Shown piece after piece: positions 1 to 7,842 of a DNA stretch of 37,631 nucleotides. How positions within the stretch are numbered: the first letter of the stretch is position 1; each line of letters begins with the position of its first letter. The notes below the pieces were generated by a model that saw only the letters and a list, made by a program, of their open reading frames with translations, did not search any database and had not been told where the DNA came from. The stretch is taken from the NCBI GenBank assembly GCA_049642465.1, contig JBAROV010000255.1, forward strand, positions 1-37,631. The letters are read 5' to 3'. A program made the position numbers and the translations under genes. Source of the stretch: CAWDPQ01 sp049642465 (GTDB taxonomy: Bacteria; Acidobacteriota; Vicinamibacteria; Vicinamibacterales; 2-12-FULL-66-21).

Positions 1-1
1 G

Positions 2-283
2 CTCTACAGTGCGCGCACGCCTGACGACTTTGCCTACCTCGCCGAATTGAGGAAGCTGGTCAGCGAAAAGAAACTCGACCTGGCGATCACGGCCACGCGC
101 GAGGTGCCACTTCGCTGGCGCGGCGATCGCGGGCGCATTACGCGCGAGCGGTTGACGACGCTCATCGACACCCCCGAGACCCTCTGCTTCGTCTGCGGTC
201 CTGCGAGCATGGTGGACGATGTTCCGCGAATGCTGCGGGAACTCGGTGTGGAGGAGGCACGGATCAGGATCGAAGAGTGGTGA
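2..283 (+). CDS. C-terminal part of a ferredoxin/flavodoxin NADP-reductase-like oxidoreductase (truncated by window edge)
   Basis: The reading frame is open from the first bases and ends with TGA at 281-283, so only about 93 C-terminal residues are visible. They match the NAD(P)-binding lobe of the FNR superfamily: an opening LYSARTPDD strand-turn, a middle segment with RGRITRE, and the diagnostic CGPASM motif near the end, followed by the helix and final strand (RIRIEEW) that close the Rossmann-like fold. In this family the CGP motif contacts the nicotinamide nucleotide. The FAD domain and the exact subtype lie upstream of the window, so the electron partner cannot be named. The gene converges on the BON gene, with a perfect palindrome in the 31-bp gap. 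Confidence 0.8.
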   Translation, partial: LYSARTPDDFAYLAELRKLVSEKKLDLAITATREVPLRWRGDRGRITRERLTTLIDTPETLCFVCGPASMVDDVPRMLRELGVEEARIRIEEW

Positions 284-285
284 GG

Positions 286-312
286 GAAGGAAGAAGGAAT
301 CCTTCTTCCTTC
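286..312. terminator. Perfect 13-bp-arm palindrome between convergent genes (candidate bidirectional terminator)
   Basis: Two perfectly complementary 13-base arms (286-298 and 300-312) flank a single A at 299, in the 31-bp gap between the + strand reductase stop and the - strand BON stop. The arms are pure purine on one side and pure pyrimidine on the other. Position and symmetry fit a shared terminator for both genes. No long T-tract follows, so it is not a textbook intrinsic terminator. Confidence 0.5.
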
Positions 313-314
313 GT

Positions 315-623
315 CTACGGTTGTACTTGCAGCGTCGATTTCACGTCGCTCACGCCGCTGATCTTTCGCGCGAGGGCGATGGCTTTCACCTCTTCTTCCT
401 TCGTCTTCACGCGGCCCGACAGCGTCACCACGCCTTTGAAGGTATCGACATCGATCCGTAAACCGCCAACCTGCGGGTCATTCAGCAGCGCCGTTTTGAC
501 TCGTGTCGTGATGGTAGCGTCATCGATTGTCTCGCCAACCGTCTTGCCGCATGCCGCGAGCATCAACGGCCCCATGAGCGTGAGCACCAGGAGAACCACC
601 GTCGCGTAGCTGTGCTTCTTCAT
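315..623 (-). CDS. BON-domain lipoprotein
   Basis: This 102-residue protein starts with a lipoprotein signal: two lysines, a hydrophobic stretch and a lipobox ending LAAC, with the lipidated cysteine at residue 25. The rest is one BON domain (about residues 32-100), with the usual DDATITTRVKTALL opening, the VxTFxGVVTLSGRV core and a C-terminal strand (VKSTLQV). BON proteins such as OsmY and DolP bind membrane or periplasmic surfaces, and a single-BON lipoprotein probably sits on the inner face of the outer membrane. An AGGAG Shine-Dalgarno precedes the ATG. It is the last gene of a minus-strand run behind fabI, 33 bp downstream of it. Confidence 0.85.
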   Translation of the reverse strand: MKKHSYATVVLLVLTLMGPLMLAACGKTVGETIDDATITTRVKTALLNDPQVGGLRIDVDTFKGVVTLSGRVKTKEEEVKAIALARKISGVSDVKSTLQVQP

Positions 624-656
624 CGAACACTCCTCTTCAAGACTTTCGCGAGCAAG

Positions 657-1430
657 CTACATGCCGGTTGCGTGATAGCCGCCATCCACCATCAGGATCT
701 CGGCAGTCACGGCACGCCCGGCGGGCCCCAGGAGGAACAACGCGGCGTCAGCTACCTCTGCCGTATCTACCGTCCGGCGTAGCGGCGCGCGATCGCGATA
801 ATGCTGAAGAATCGAGGAGAACCCTGAAATGCCGGATGCTGCAAGCGTTTTGATGGGGCCGGCCGAAATCGCATTCACGCGGACCCCCTTCGGTCCCAGA
901 TCGGCTGCCAGATATCTGACACACGCCTCGAGGGCCGCCTTCGCCACCCCCATGACGTTGTAGTTCTGGAAGACGCGCTCGCTGCCCAGATAAGTCAGTG
1001 TCAGGATGCTCCCGCCTCCACGCCGTTCCATCAACGGCATCGCCCCGCGTGCCAGCGCCACGAGCGAGTAGGCACTGATGTCGAGCGAGACTCGAAACCC
1101 TTCGCGGGTTGTCTGGACAAACGGCGCGGCCAATTCCTCCCGGGGAGCGAAGGCGGCACCGTGGACCAGAAAATCGAGGCCGCCGAATTCCTTGTCGATC
1201 GCGGAAAACACGTTGGCGATCTGAGTATCGTCCGTCACGTCGAGGGGGAGGATCAGCGGGTTCGACAGTGACTGGCTGAGTTCCCTGACGTTTTCTTCGA
1301 GGCGCTCACCCTGATACGTCACGGCCAATCGCGCGCCGGCCGCAGCCGTGGCTTGCGCGATCGCCCATGAGATGGAGCGCTTGTTCGCAACTCCGACGAC
1401 TAATCCGTACTGGCCGCTCAAATCCGACAT
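657..1430 (-). CDS. fabI: Enoyl-[acyl-carrier-protein] reductase (NADH), FabI type
   Basis: A 257-residue short-chain dehydrogenase of normal FabI length. It catalyses the last, NADH-dependent reduction step of each fatty-acid elongation cycle in the cytoplasm. The N-terminal nucleotide motif GVANKRSISWAIA is the FabI signature, replacing the usual SDR TGxxxGxG. The catalytic region TLTYLGSERV...NYNVMGVAKAALEA carries Tyr147, Tyr157 and Lys164, equivalent to E. coli Tyr146, Tyr156 and Lys163. The substrate-binding loop (GPIKTLAASGI) and the C-terminal EILMVDGGYH are present. It starts 13 bp after the acetamidase-like gene and the two are probably co-transcribed, although no functional link is known. 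Confidence 0.95.
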   Translation of the reverse strand: MSDLSGQYGLVVGVANKRSISWAIAQATAAAGARLAVTYQGERLEENVRELSQSLSNPLILPLDVTDDTQIANVFSAIDKEFGGLDFLVHGAAFAPREELAAPFVQTTREGFRVSLDISAYSLVALARGAMPLMERRGGGSILTLTYLGSERVFQNYNVMGVAKAALEACVRYLAADLGPKGVRVNAISAGPIKTLAASGISGFSSILQHYRDRAPLRRTVDTAEVADAALFLLGPAGRAVTAEILMVDGGYHATGM

Positions 1431-1443
1431 TCAACGCCTTTCG

Positions 1444-2421
1444 TCACCGCACCCGCGCCGGTAACAGCCTCTTCGGGAACTTCGCGACGATGCTGTAGTT
1501 CGGATCAACGACGTTGGCCACACGCGTGTGGCCACCTTGTGAAACGACCTGGTAGGCGTCAAGTTTGTCGAACCCGTAATCCTCGACGAGCCATTCAATC
1601 AGCTCGACCTGCGCAATGCGGAAGGCATCGACGAGCGGCCGGCCACTGCCGACAACCATGATGTCCTCTGCATCCTCCATGCGCGGCCAGCGGATCCGTC
1701 GGCCCTTGATAAGGTCGAACTGGAAGGTGACGTCCATGGTTGTTTCGAGACCGGAGCCGCAGATTTCGCCATCGCCCTGCAGCGCGTGACCATCGCCGAA
1801 ATAGAAATACGCGCCGTCATGGAAGATGGGCAGATAAACCGTCGTGCCTTCACGCGCGTCGGCGGCATCCATGTTTCCGCCGAAGTTCCCGGGCCACAGG
1901 CCCCCGAAGGCTTCGTCCCCGGCGGGCGCAACCGCGAGACGGCCGAGCATGGGTTTGAGCGGCATCTCGATCCGTTTGGAGGCGGAGCCGGGGAGATCGA
2001 GGATGCCGACATTGCGAGTGCGATCCAGCCGCCACTCGAAGCGCCTTGCCGGCAACGGATCGTTGAGCATTCGAGTGCGGGAGTCGCCGGCGACGGCGCT
2101 GATGCCTGACGGATTGACCGCGGACACGGCGCTGTCTCGATTCGGGCGCAGCGAGAGAATGCGAATGACGAGGGTGTCGCCCGGTGTCGCGCCTTCGATG
2201 TAGAACGGACCGACCTCTCCGGGCCAGGGGCCTCCAGTTTTTTCGTAGTAATCGCCAGGTTTCGAGAACGTGCGGCTTCGTACGACCGCGCCAGGTTTCA
2301 GGCGCAGAACAGGATCGCGAACGGCAAATGTTGGGACGCCCTGCGTGGGCTCGAAGGTAATGGGCGCCGGCGTGGAAGACTGCTGTACGAGAAACGCGAG
2401 GAGAATCAGCGCGGAGAACAT
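1444..2421 (-). CDS. Acetamidase/formamidase family protein, exported
   Basis: A 325-residue member of the FmdA/AmdA family, which hydrolyses short-chain amides to acid and ammonia. It opens with a short hydrophobic signal (MFSALILLAFLVQQS), so this version is probably periplasmic, unlike classical cytoplasmic formamidases. Family features are the PGxxxxGPFYIEGATPGDTLVI segment near residues 70-85, the conserved YLPIFHDGAYFYFGDGHALQGDGEICGSGLE block around residues 195-225, and DAYQVVSQ near the C-terminus. The GDGHA..GDGE stretch contains the acidic and His residues typical of the active site. It lies between the RGG-box protein gene and fabI on the same strand. The substrate cannot be predicted. 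Confidence 0.85.
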   Translation of the reverse strand: MFSALILLAFLVQQSSTPAPITFEPTQGVPTFAVRDPVLRLKPGAVVRSRTFSKPGDYYEKTGGPWPGEVGPFYIEGATPGDTLVIRILSLRPNRDSAVSAVNPSGISAVAGDSRTRMLNDPLPARRFEWRLDRTRNVGILDLPGSASKRIEMPLKPMLGRLAVAPAGDEAFGGLWPGNFGGNMDAADAREGTTVYLPIFHDGAYFYFGDGHALQGDGEICGSGLETTMDVTFQFDLIKGRRIRWPRMEDAEDIMVVGSGRPLVDAFRIAQVELIEWLVEDYGFDKLDAYQVVSQGGHTRVANVVDPNYSIVAKFPKRLLPARVR

Positions 2422-2430
2422 GCGACGGGA

Positions 2431-3165
2431 TTATCCGCGGCCCTTCTTGCCTCCGTGTCTGGGCTGGCCGCCACGAAAGCCCGTTTGCGATCCACCGCGG
2501 CCACCAGGCCCCCTGTGCTGTCCCCCGGGTCGGGCGTTCTGGAAGCGGCCACCACCACCGTGCGCACGGTTTCCGTTGACCGGACCGCCGTTGCCGCGGC
2601 CCATCGTCCGGTGATCGCCGGCGCCGCGCATCTTCGATCGATCGCCGCGAAATCCGTTGCCGCGATTCCCCGCTTGCCGAACCGTAAATTCGGGGACGGG
2701 GCGGCTGTCCTTTTGTCCCTCGGGACGCGGAAGCTTCGCGCGCAGCAACTGGCGATGCACGGGACCGTCAGGTTCGTCGTTGACGCGGGGGGCTTCCTCC
2801 TGCTCGTCGGGCAAGGGATCCGATTCGGTCTGGTCGTCGGGGGCCGCTGCGACGCTCTCGACAGGAACTGTCGGAGTCTCCGGCAGGTCAACGATGTTGT
2901 CGGGCACGGTCACGGCGAGAGCTGGGGTTGACTCCTGATCGGGCATCGCGGCTAGAACTTCCTTGTAGAGAGCGGCTGGCGTTTCCGCTTTGCGTCGTTT
3001 CGGAGCCCGCCCTCCCTTGTACACGTGCTCGGCGTCGCAGGTCGTGCAACGCGTCTGTTTGACCTCGTCCTCGATCATCGCGACGACTGCATGATTCGTC
3101 ACGCGGCGTTCGCGCGGACAGTAGTCGTCCAATATGTCTCCGAGACGCAGCCGTCGCTGGTCCAT
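2431..3165 (-). CDS. Hypothetical protein with N-terminal Cys/His cluster and C-terminal RGG-box tail
   Basis: 244 residues in three parts. Residues 1-60 hold a compact domain with Cys16, His25 and a CxxC pair (TRCTTCDAEH), which suggests one zinc site. Residues about 75-150 are acidic and proline-rich, likely disordered. Residues about 165-244 are extremely Gly/Arg/Asn-rich with repeated RGG, GRG and RGNG motifs, ending GKKGRG. RGG tails usually bind RNA, so an RNA-associated role is plausible but inferred. I do not recognise a named family. It heads the minus-strand group that continues with the amidase-like gene 9 bp downstream. The 5' flank (3166-3417) contains a repeat cluster rather than another gene. 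Confidence 0.7.
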   Translation of the reverse strand: MDQRRLRLGDILDDYCPRERRVTNHAVVAMIEDEVKQTRCTTCDAEHVYKGGRAPKRRKAETPAALYKEVLAAMPDQESTPALAVTVPDNIVDLPETPTVPVESVAAAPDDQTESDPLPDEQEEAPRVNDEPDGPVHRQLLRAKLPRPEGQKDSRPVPEFTVRQAGNRGNGFRGDRSKMRGAGDHRTMGRGNGGPVNGNRAHGGGGRFQNARPGGQHRGPGGRGGSQTGFRGGQPRHGGKKGRG

Positions 3166-3347
3166 CGTCGAACTCGCTCCCCCGAGATTTCCGATTGCCG
3201 TGTGAATTGGTTGGAAAAGCCGCTTGCGTAGGTAAAGGCGAGTCTAGCAGACAGGCTCTACCGAGCGCAACCGGATACCCGCAAGTCTGCCTTTCGGCAG
3301 ACTTCGTATTCACTTCGTCCCAGCTTGTCACGCCGTGGCTTTCTGGC

Positions 3348-3432
3348 CTCGCCGTAGCCTTGCGAGGGCGGCTTGACGCGCCGTAGCCTCAGCGAAGGCG
3401 GCTTGACCGCCGTAGCTTTAGCGAAGGCGGTC
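3348..3432. repeat. Three tandem copies of a REP-like imperfect hairpin (CGCCGTAGC...GCGAAGGCGG)
   Basis: Three units spaced about 29-30 bp apart begin near 3350, 3379 and 3408. Each starts with CGCCGTAGC and ends with GCGAAGGCGG or a one-base variant, followed by a short CTTGAC or TCAAT linker. Each can fold: CGCC pairs with GGCG, then GC pairs with GC around a TTTA or CTCA loop, with two mismatches. The last copy runs into the coding end of the S41 peptidase and supplies its last codons and stop. A related sequence lies near the tRNA at about 37395-37422. These look like a dispersed REP-type family. No transposase is visible. Confidence 0.75.
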
Positions 3433-4755
3433 AATCCACCGGAGCGCCGCATCCATCGTGCGATCCTCCCCGGCGGCCAGCGATCCACGGTTCAGCGGGA
3501 CGATTTCGTCTGGGACAACGCCCCGGCCTTCGAGCCGCGTTCCGTCGGCTGCCACGAAGTCACCATAGGCGTGGATCAGAACATCCCCGTTCGGCAGTTT
3601 GTCGAAGAGCGCCGGCAAGGCTTGCCCCATCGATACCTGACCGAACACACGCGCGCGTTTGATTGCCTGCATCCCACCCGCAAAACACTCCGACGCGCTG
3701 CCGGTCATTCCATCTACAAGGATCGCGACAGGGCCGGCGAATGGCGCCACCCGTTCCCCTGCGGCGTTGACGAGACGCGGGTTGGCGACGAAACGCAATT
3801 CCGTATCGCGCGTCTTCATCGTTCCCAGCACCTTCCGCTCGGCAACAAAATGTCCGGAAATTCCCATCAGCATCGCTGCCAGGCCGCCGGGATTGCCGCG
3901 CAGATCGATGACAATCCCGTTCGTATCGCGGAGCGAGTCCATGGCTTTCTGAAACTCACGATCGACAGCCGCCATCCAGACGTTGAACCGGATGACTCCT
4001 GCCGACCCACCGCCGGTCAGCGGACGCCTTTCCGAGGCCACGCGCACGAACATCGTCGGCAGGTGGCCGACGGTGACAGCCTGGCCCGACTCGGTTTGCC
4101 GTTCCAGCACGACGTCACGTGACTGTCCCTTCTCGTCTTCGAACGTCACGCGGACATTCGTGCCGGCCGCACCACGCAACCGCTCGTGTGCAATCCGCCA
4201 AGCCTCGACTTGCCGAGTGCGTATCTCAGAGGGAAGCTCACCGAGCAGCGGAGTCACCGGCGTGCCGGCAACAGCCACAATCTTCCAACCAGGATTGACT
4301 CCGACTCTTTTCGCACCGCTCTGAGGTTCGACGTTCGTGACGACGAGTGCGTCGTCTATCAGGCGCACGTCGATCCCCGGGTCCCCCGACCTGTCGGCGA
4401 TCGTCTTCAGCGGGCTGTCGCCGCTCCCTGGAATGATCGCGAAATGCGATTGTCCGAACCGCCCGAGCATTTCCCGGATGACCGCACGCAACTCACCGGC
4501 GTCTTTCGCCGCGGCCGCGCGCGGCCGCAGTTCGGCTTTGACCGCATTCCAGTCGAGACCGTTCAACTTCGGATCGAAGTGGGTGTCGCGGATGATCGTC
4601 CAGACGGCGTCGAATGTCTCTGCTCCGGCGACGTCGCGCGAAGCCAACGTTGCCAGTCCAACGGTCTGAGACCCCTGGACCCCCACGTCTGCCGCCCGGA
4701 GGAGGCAGACCATTGAAGCGAGGAGAAGACCGATGGCAGGCAGCCGATTGGTCAC
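3418..4755 (-). CDS. S41-family (C-terminal processing / tricorn-like) peptidase with PDZ domain
   Basis: 445 residues. An N-terminal hydrophobic segment (about residues 6-22) suggests export. A PDZ-like region covers residues about 128-220 (VEPQSGAKRVGVNPGWKIVAVAGTPV). The S41 core follows: GIVIDLRGNPGG near 280-291 and MTGSASE at 350-356 with the nucleophilic serine. The position often held by the catalytic lysine in CtpA-type enzymes reads SMGQALP, so this belongs with the lysine-less subgroup. The start is GTG, overlapping the upstream gene's stop as GTGA, so the two are translationally coupled. The last residues (DRLR and stop) come from a REP-like repeat copy, suggesting the original C-terminus was altered. 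Confidence 0.85.
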   Translation of the reverse strand: MTNRLPAIGLLLASMVCLLRAADVGVQGSQTVGLATLASRDVAGAETFDAVWTIIRDTHFDPKLNGLDWNAVKAELRPRAAAAKDAGELRAVIREMLGRFGQSHFAIIPGSGDSPLKTIADRSGDPGIDVRLIDDALVVTNVEPQSGAKRVGVNPGWKIVAVAGTPVTPLLGELPSEIRTRQVEAWRIAHERLRGAAGTNVRVTFEDEKGQSRDVVLERQTESGQAVTVGHLPTMFVRVASERRPLTGGGSAGVIRFNVWMAAVDREFQKAMDSLRDTNGIVIDLRGNPGGLAAMLMGISGHFVAERKVLGTMKTRDTELRFVANPRLVNAAGERVAPFAGPVAILVDGMTGSASECFAGGMQAIKRARVFGQVSMGQALPALFDKLPNGDVLIHAYGDFVAADGTRLEGRGVVPDEIVPLNRGSLAAGEDRTMDAALRWIDRLR

Positions 4756-5594
4756 TTGATGAGGGCTTTGATTTCAGCCGGGGGTTCGAACGCGGCCGGC
4801 GGAACCGTGTCGAACTCGACAGATGCGATTGTGATCACCTGCTGCATGCCCATCATGCTGTTTTTCAATGTGGTCGGCAGCAGAAGGTTGCCGAACTTCT
4901 TATAATCCGTTTCGACCGACGTAGCGGTAATCGTCCCCATCGGTGTTTCACGGGTCGCGATGTGGCCGGCCTTGAGACCCGTTTCGACGTCATAGAACTC
5001 GAAGTCTTCACCGCCACTCTTCCGCACGAGCTTCACTTTGTAGCAGGGGCGTCCTTCGAAATCCGTCTTCTCGACGGTTGCGATCGACGCGTACCGGCTG
5101 TCGTCGTGCAGTTCGCCGAAAAAGTCGGCGTCAAACCGCTTGTCTTCGAGCTGCTTGCCTTCGAGAAGCATCGGACCTGACATCGGTGAAAGCATCCATC
5201 CACTCTTCCCGTCATATCCCTCCAGCACGTCGCCCACGCCCGGAATCGTGACCTTGATCATGTTCTTGTCAGGCTTTGCGGCAATCACCTCGAGCGGGCC
5301 AGTCATGCCCGCAGAGGCGACGCTGAATGTCCCGGTGGCTCGCGTGGACGAGTGGCTGAGCACGGCCTGCTTGCCGCCAATCCCCGCGATGTGACGATCC
5401 AGGATCGATCGGGCGCTGGGTAGCGGTGTCTTCGGCGTCTCGATCGCAGGCGATACCTTCGGCGCCGGGGTTGCGGGCTTTTCAACCGCAGGAGTCTGCG
5501 CGCTTGCAGATGCGGGCGCAAAAGTGAAAGCGCCAGCGACCATGACGACGACAGCGACACGCACGGCGAAGCCCTGCCGGAAACGCATACTCAT
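4752..5594 (-). CDS. Exported LolA/LppX-fold-like hypothetical protein
   Basis: 280 residues with a clear signal peptide (basic start, hydrophobic residues 10-27, ASASAQ cleavage region), then a Pro/Ala-rich linker (about 33-60). The mature part starts SARSILDRHIAGIGGKQAVL, a pattern common in periplasmic outer-membrane-lipoprotein-sorting (LolA-like) or DUF4292-type proteins of Acidobacteriota, followed by alternating beta strands (GYDGKSGWMLSP, GRPCYKVKLVRKSGG, LLLPTTLKNSMMGMQQ). Such proteins often carry hydrophobic ligands, but no specific ligand can be named. It overlaps the S41 peptidase by 4 bp, so the two probably act in the same envelope process. Confidence 0.7.
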   Translation of the reverse strand: MSMRFRQGFAVRVAVVVMVAGAFTFAPASASAQTPAVEKPATPAPKVSPAIETPKTPLPSARSILDRHIAGIGGKQAVLSHSSTRATGTFSVASAGMTGPLEVIAAKPDKNMIKVTIPGVGDVLEGYDGKSGWMLSPMSGPMLLEGKQLEDKRFDADFFGELHDDSRYASIATVEKTDFEGRPCYKVKLVRKSGGEDFEFYDVETGLKAGHIATRETPMGTITATSVETDYKKFGNLLLPTTLKNSMMGMQQVITIASVEFDTVPPAAFEPPAEIKALIK

Positions 5595-5674
5595 CTTGAA
5601 CGGCTCCTGTGTGGCTCGTTTTGGCCGACCGTATAGTCCGGCTGGGGCCAGACGGGCAGGGTCGGATCAGTCGG

Positions 5675-5698
5675 GGAGTGCCTATAGTGTAGCACTCC
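5675..5698. other. 7-bp-stem hairpin in intergenic region
   Basis: GGAGTGC (5675-5681) and GCACTCC (5692-5698) are perfect inverted repeats around a 10-base loop containing CTATAGTG, in the 162-bp gap upstream of the LolA-like gene and downstream of the 74-aa gene. The loop resembles a -10 element, so this could be an operator-like site. No binding protein can be named. Confidence 0.35.
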
Positions 5699-5728
5699 AC
5701 CCTGATTCTCGTGGCTTCCGGCACGAGG

Positions 5729-5746
5729 CCGGAAGAGGTCTTCCGG
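5729..5746 (-). terminator. Hairpin downstream of the five-gene operon
   Basis: CCGGAAGA and TCTTCCGG (8-bp perfect arms, 2-bp gap) lie 11 bp beyond the stop of the 74-aa gene, the last gene of the 10.9-5.76 kb operon. A second small inverted repeat (CCGG...CCGG) follows. Placement suggests a terminator or 3'-stabilising hairpin, but there is no T-tract. Confidence 0.4.
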
Positions 5747-5756
5747 TGGGCAGGGC

Positions 5757-5981
5757 TCAGGAACGCCGCGTGATTTGCGTCACCACTCCCAGCATGTAGT
5801 GCAAATCCACGGGGTCACCAGGTTCCAGCGCCCGCGGCACTGATTCCGGACCCACACGCGCGAGGCTCACCTGGCCGTCCAGGTCGTCGGGATCGACGAA
5901 GTACACATCGAGCGAGATTTGCCCGTGAATACTCACGGGCTGAATCTTCTTCACGACGGCAGCCTTTGTGCCTTTGAGCAT
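5757..5981 (-). CDS. Small hypothetical protein (74 aa), last gene of TonB-receptor/pxpA operon
   Basis: Starts at the ATG at 5981, which overlaps the TGA stop of the lipoprotein gene by one base (TGATG), a classic coupled start. The frame stays open further upstream, but that would overlap the lipoprotein gene extensively. The 74 residues read as a small beta-rich domain (KAAVVKKIQPVSIHGQISLDVYFVD, then DGQVSLARVGPESVP, then ending VVTQITRRS), with no signal peptide or Cys. No known family recognised. Strict coupling at the end of the operon argues that it is real and cytoplasmic. Confidence 0.6.
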   Translation of the reverse strand: MLKGTKAAVVKKIQPVSIHGQISLDVYFVDPDDLDGQVSLARVGPESVPRALEPGDPVDLHYMLGVVTQITRRS

Positions 5982-6583
5982 CAGCGCGTCGCCCCTTCGA
6001 CCAGGCTCAGGGCGTCCCGAGCATTGTCGCGGGACGAGGCCTTTCTCGCAAATACCGCACCAGCGCCGAAAACGGCGTCTTCCTTGGGCTGTTTCCGAAG
6101 CCACGCGCGCAGCGCCGCCGTGGGGGAAACGATCACGGCATTCTCCTTCTGATCGAACACGACGTCCAATCCAGACACAGGCGCGTGCGAGCGAAGCTGT
6201 TCGTTGAGCCAATCGTAGGAAATCGGCGTGAGTTCCAGACGATCGCCCTCGAGGTGGACGCGTAGCAAGGCGTGCGCCGGGATGAGAAACGACCCATGAT
6301 CGGCGCCTCGTGCGGGCATGACGTCGAGAAAGCGCTCATCGCCAATCGACGTGAGATATCCCGTCAAGCTCCCGCTCTCGCTCGGGTGAACGTATCTGAT
6401 TCGATACGACCTCCACTCGCCGCGTTCGATATCGAGCGACGACTTGTCGTCGGGGTCGTCCCAGTGCCCCAGGAGTGCGGGATCCCAGCCGATGGTTTCG
6501 CCGTCGTAGACGGGATTCAGGCTGATGACCAGGCACCCCGGCGCCAGCATCAATCCGATGAGCAGTGCGGCGAGGCGCCTCAT
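5981..6583 (-). CDS. Hypothetical lipoprotein (200 aa)
   Basis: Begins with a lipoprotein signal: MRR, a leucine-rich stretch, then LAPGC with the lipidated Cys17. The mature domain starts LNPVYDGETIGWDPALLGHWDD, a motif seen at the start of small secreted proteins that measure or buffer a ligand; strands alternate through about residue 150. No catalytic signature is visible and no family is confidently assigned. Its start overlaps the MFS gene stop by 4 bp and its stop overlaps the 74-aa gene start, so it is made with the transporter and may sit in the envelope beside it. Confidence 0.7.
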   Translation of the reverse strand: MRRLAALLIGLMLAPGCLVISLNPVYDGETIGWDPALLGHWDDPDDKSSLDIERGEWRSYRIRYVHPSESGSLTGYLTSIGDERFLDVMPARGADHGSFLIPAHALLRVHLEGDRLELTPISYDWLNEQLRSHAPVSGLDVVFDQKENAVIVSPTAALRAWLRKQPKEDAVFGAGAVFARKASSRDNARDALSLVEGATR

Positions 6584-7842
6584 TCGAGTTGCCGGCCGCG
6601 TGTTTCAGGAATGGCGATCCAGGCCACGGCCGCACAGACAAACGCCACAGACGTCAGCGACAGCGCCGCCCGGAAGCCGCGGGTCTGGGCCAGCGAGCCG
6701 ACCGCAAACGGCGCAACCGCGCTCGCGATTCGCCCGACGTTGTAGGTGAACCCTTGTGCGGTCGCTCTGATGGCTGTGGGATAGATCTCCGCTGTGACCG
6801 CACCGAATCCACTGAAGTATCCCGTCGCAAAAAATGCCGCGAGCGGACCAAGAACCAACAGCACCAGCGTCGCGTGCACCGAAATGAACGCAAAGATAAG
6901 AACCGCTGCGAGCAGCAGGTAAGCGACATACGCGCGCTTTCGACCAATCGCGTCGCTGATGAATCCAAACGTCACGTAGCCAAACCACATGCCGACCTGC
7001 ATCGCGACGATGAGTCCGGTCATGGCCTCAGAGGAGAAGCCCATGCCGCCAGCAGGCGAGGGCAGCGACAGATACCCCGGCAGCCAGAGATTGAACCCCC
7101 ACCACGCGAACATCGTGCAGGCGTTCATCGCGGTGACGGCGATCGTCAATTTGAGCATGCTCCCGTGAAAAACGTCAGCGAATCTGGCGCGTCTCGTATG
7201 GTTTGACACCCTTCCGCGCGCTTCGAGCCAGATGCGTGGTTCCTTGACGTATCGGCGGATCCAGAGGGTGAGCAGCGCCGGCAGAATCCCCACGAAAAAG
7301 ACTCCGCGCCACCCCCACTGCGGCAGCACGACCATCGTCACGATGGCCGCCAGGCCGTAACCGATAGCCCACGAACTCTGCATGAACCCCAGGGCCTTGC
7401 CACGATGTTCGGGCGGCCATGTTTCGGATACCAGTGCGGCACCGCTCGCCCACTCGCCACCGAACCCGAGGCCAAGCAGCACCCGGAAGACGGCCAGCTG
7501 CGTTACTGACTGCGCGAAACCACAGGCCGCCGTGAAGATCGAGTAGATGAGGACGCTGGCCATCAGCGCGCGAGTGCGACCGAACCGATCCGCGATCACG
7601 CCAAAGATCATTCCGCCAAGTGCAGACGAGATGAGAGTCGCAGAACCAAGCAAGCCCGCTATCTCTGTTGTGAGACCGAACTCGGTCATGATGGACTTCA
7701 GGACGAGTGCGTAAAGCATGACGTCGAAGGCGTCGAGCATCCAGCCGAGCGCCGCCGCGATGAGCGCGCGTCGCCCCTCGGGTGTTCCCTCGTGCCACCA
7801 ACCGAGCCAGCGATTTGATTCGAAGCGGAGGGCGGGCGTCAT
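6580..7842 (-). CDS. MFS transporter, metabolite:H+ symporter-like
   Basis: 420 residues with about 12 hydrophobic segments. The loop 2-3 signature reads GVIADRFGRTRAL, loop 8-9 has GFISDAIGRKRAY, and helix 4-5 has GLGFGGEWASGAALVSETWPPEHRGKALG, typical of the sugar/aromatic-acid:proton symporter branch of the major facilitator superfamily. Asp in the first helix region (GWMLDAFDVMLYAL) is characteristic of the aromatic acid/metabolite symporter group. It overlaps pxpA by 4 bp, so an uptake role for 5-oxoproline or a related acid is a reasonable inference. The substrate is not determined by sequence. Confidence 0.85.
   Translation of the reverse strand: MTPALRFESNRWLGWWHEGTPEGRRALIAAALGWMLDAFDVMLYALVLKSIMTEFGLTTEIAGLLGSATLISSALGGMIFGVIADRFGRTRALMASVLIYSIFTAACGFAQSVTQLAVFRVLLGLGFGGEWASGAALVSETWPPEHRGKALGFMQSSWAIGYGLAAIVTMVVLPQWGWRGVFFVGILPALLTLWIRRYVKEPRIWLEARGRVSNHTRRARFADVFHGSMLKLTIAVTAMNACTMFAWWGFNLWLPGYLSLPSPAGGMGFSSEAMTGLIVAMQVGMWFGYVTFGFISDAIGRKRAYVAYLLLAAVLIFAFISVHATLVLLVLGPLAAFFATGYFSGFGAVTAEIYPTAIRATAQGFTYNVGRIASAVAPFAVGSLAQTRGFRAALSLTSVAFVCAAVAWIAIPETRGRQLE

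Noticed and set aside
3418..4755. Loss of catalytic lysine as inactive S41 peptidase
   Set aside because: The lysine-less S41 subgroup has the same SxGxALP-type segment, so the Gln there is probably normal for the subfamily.
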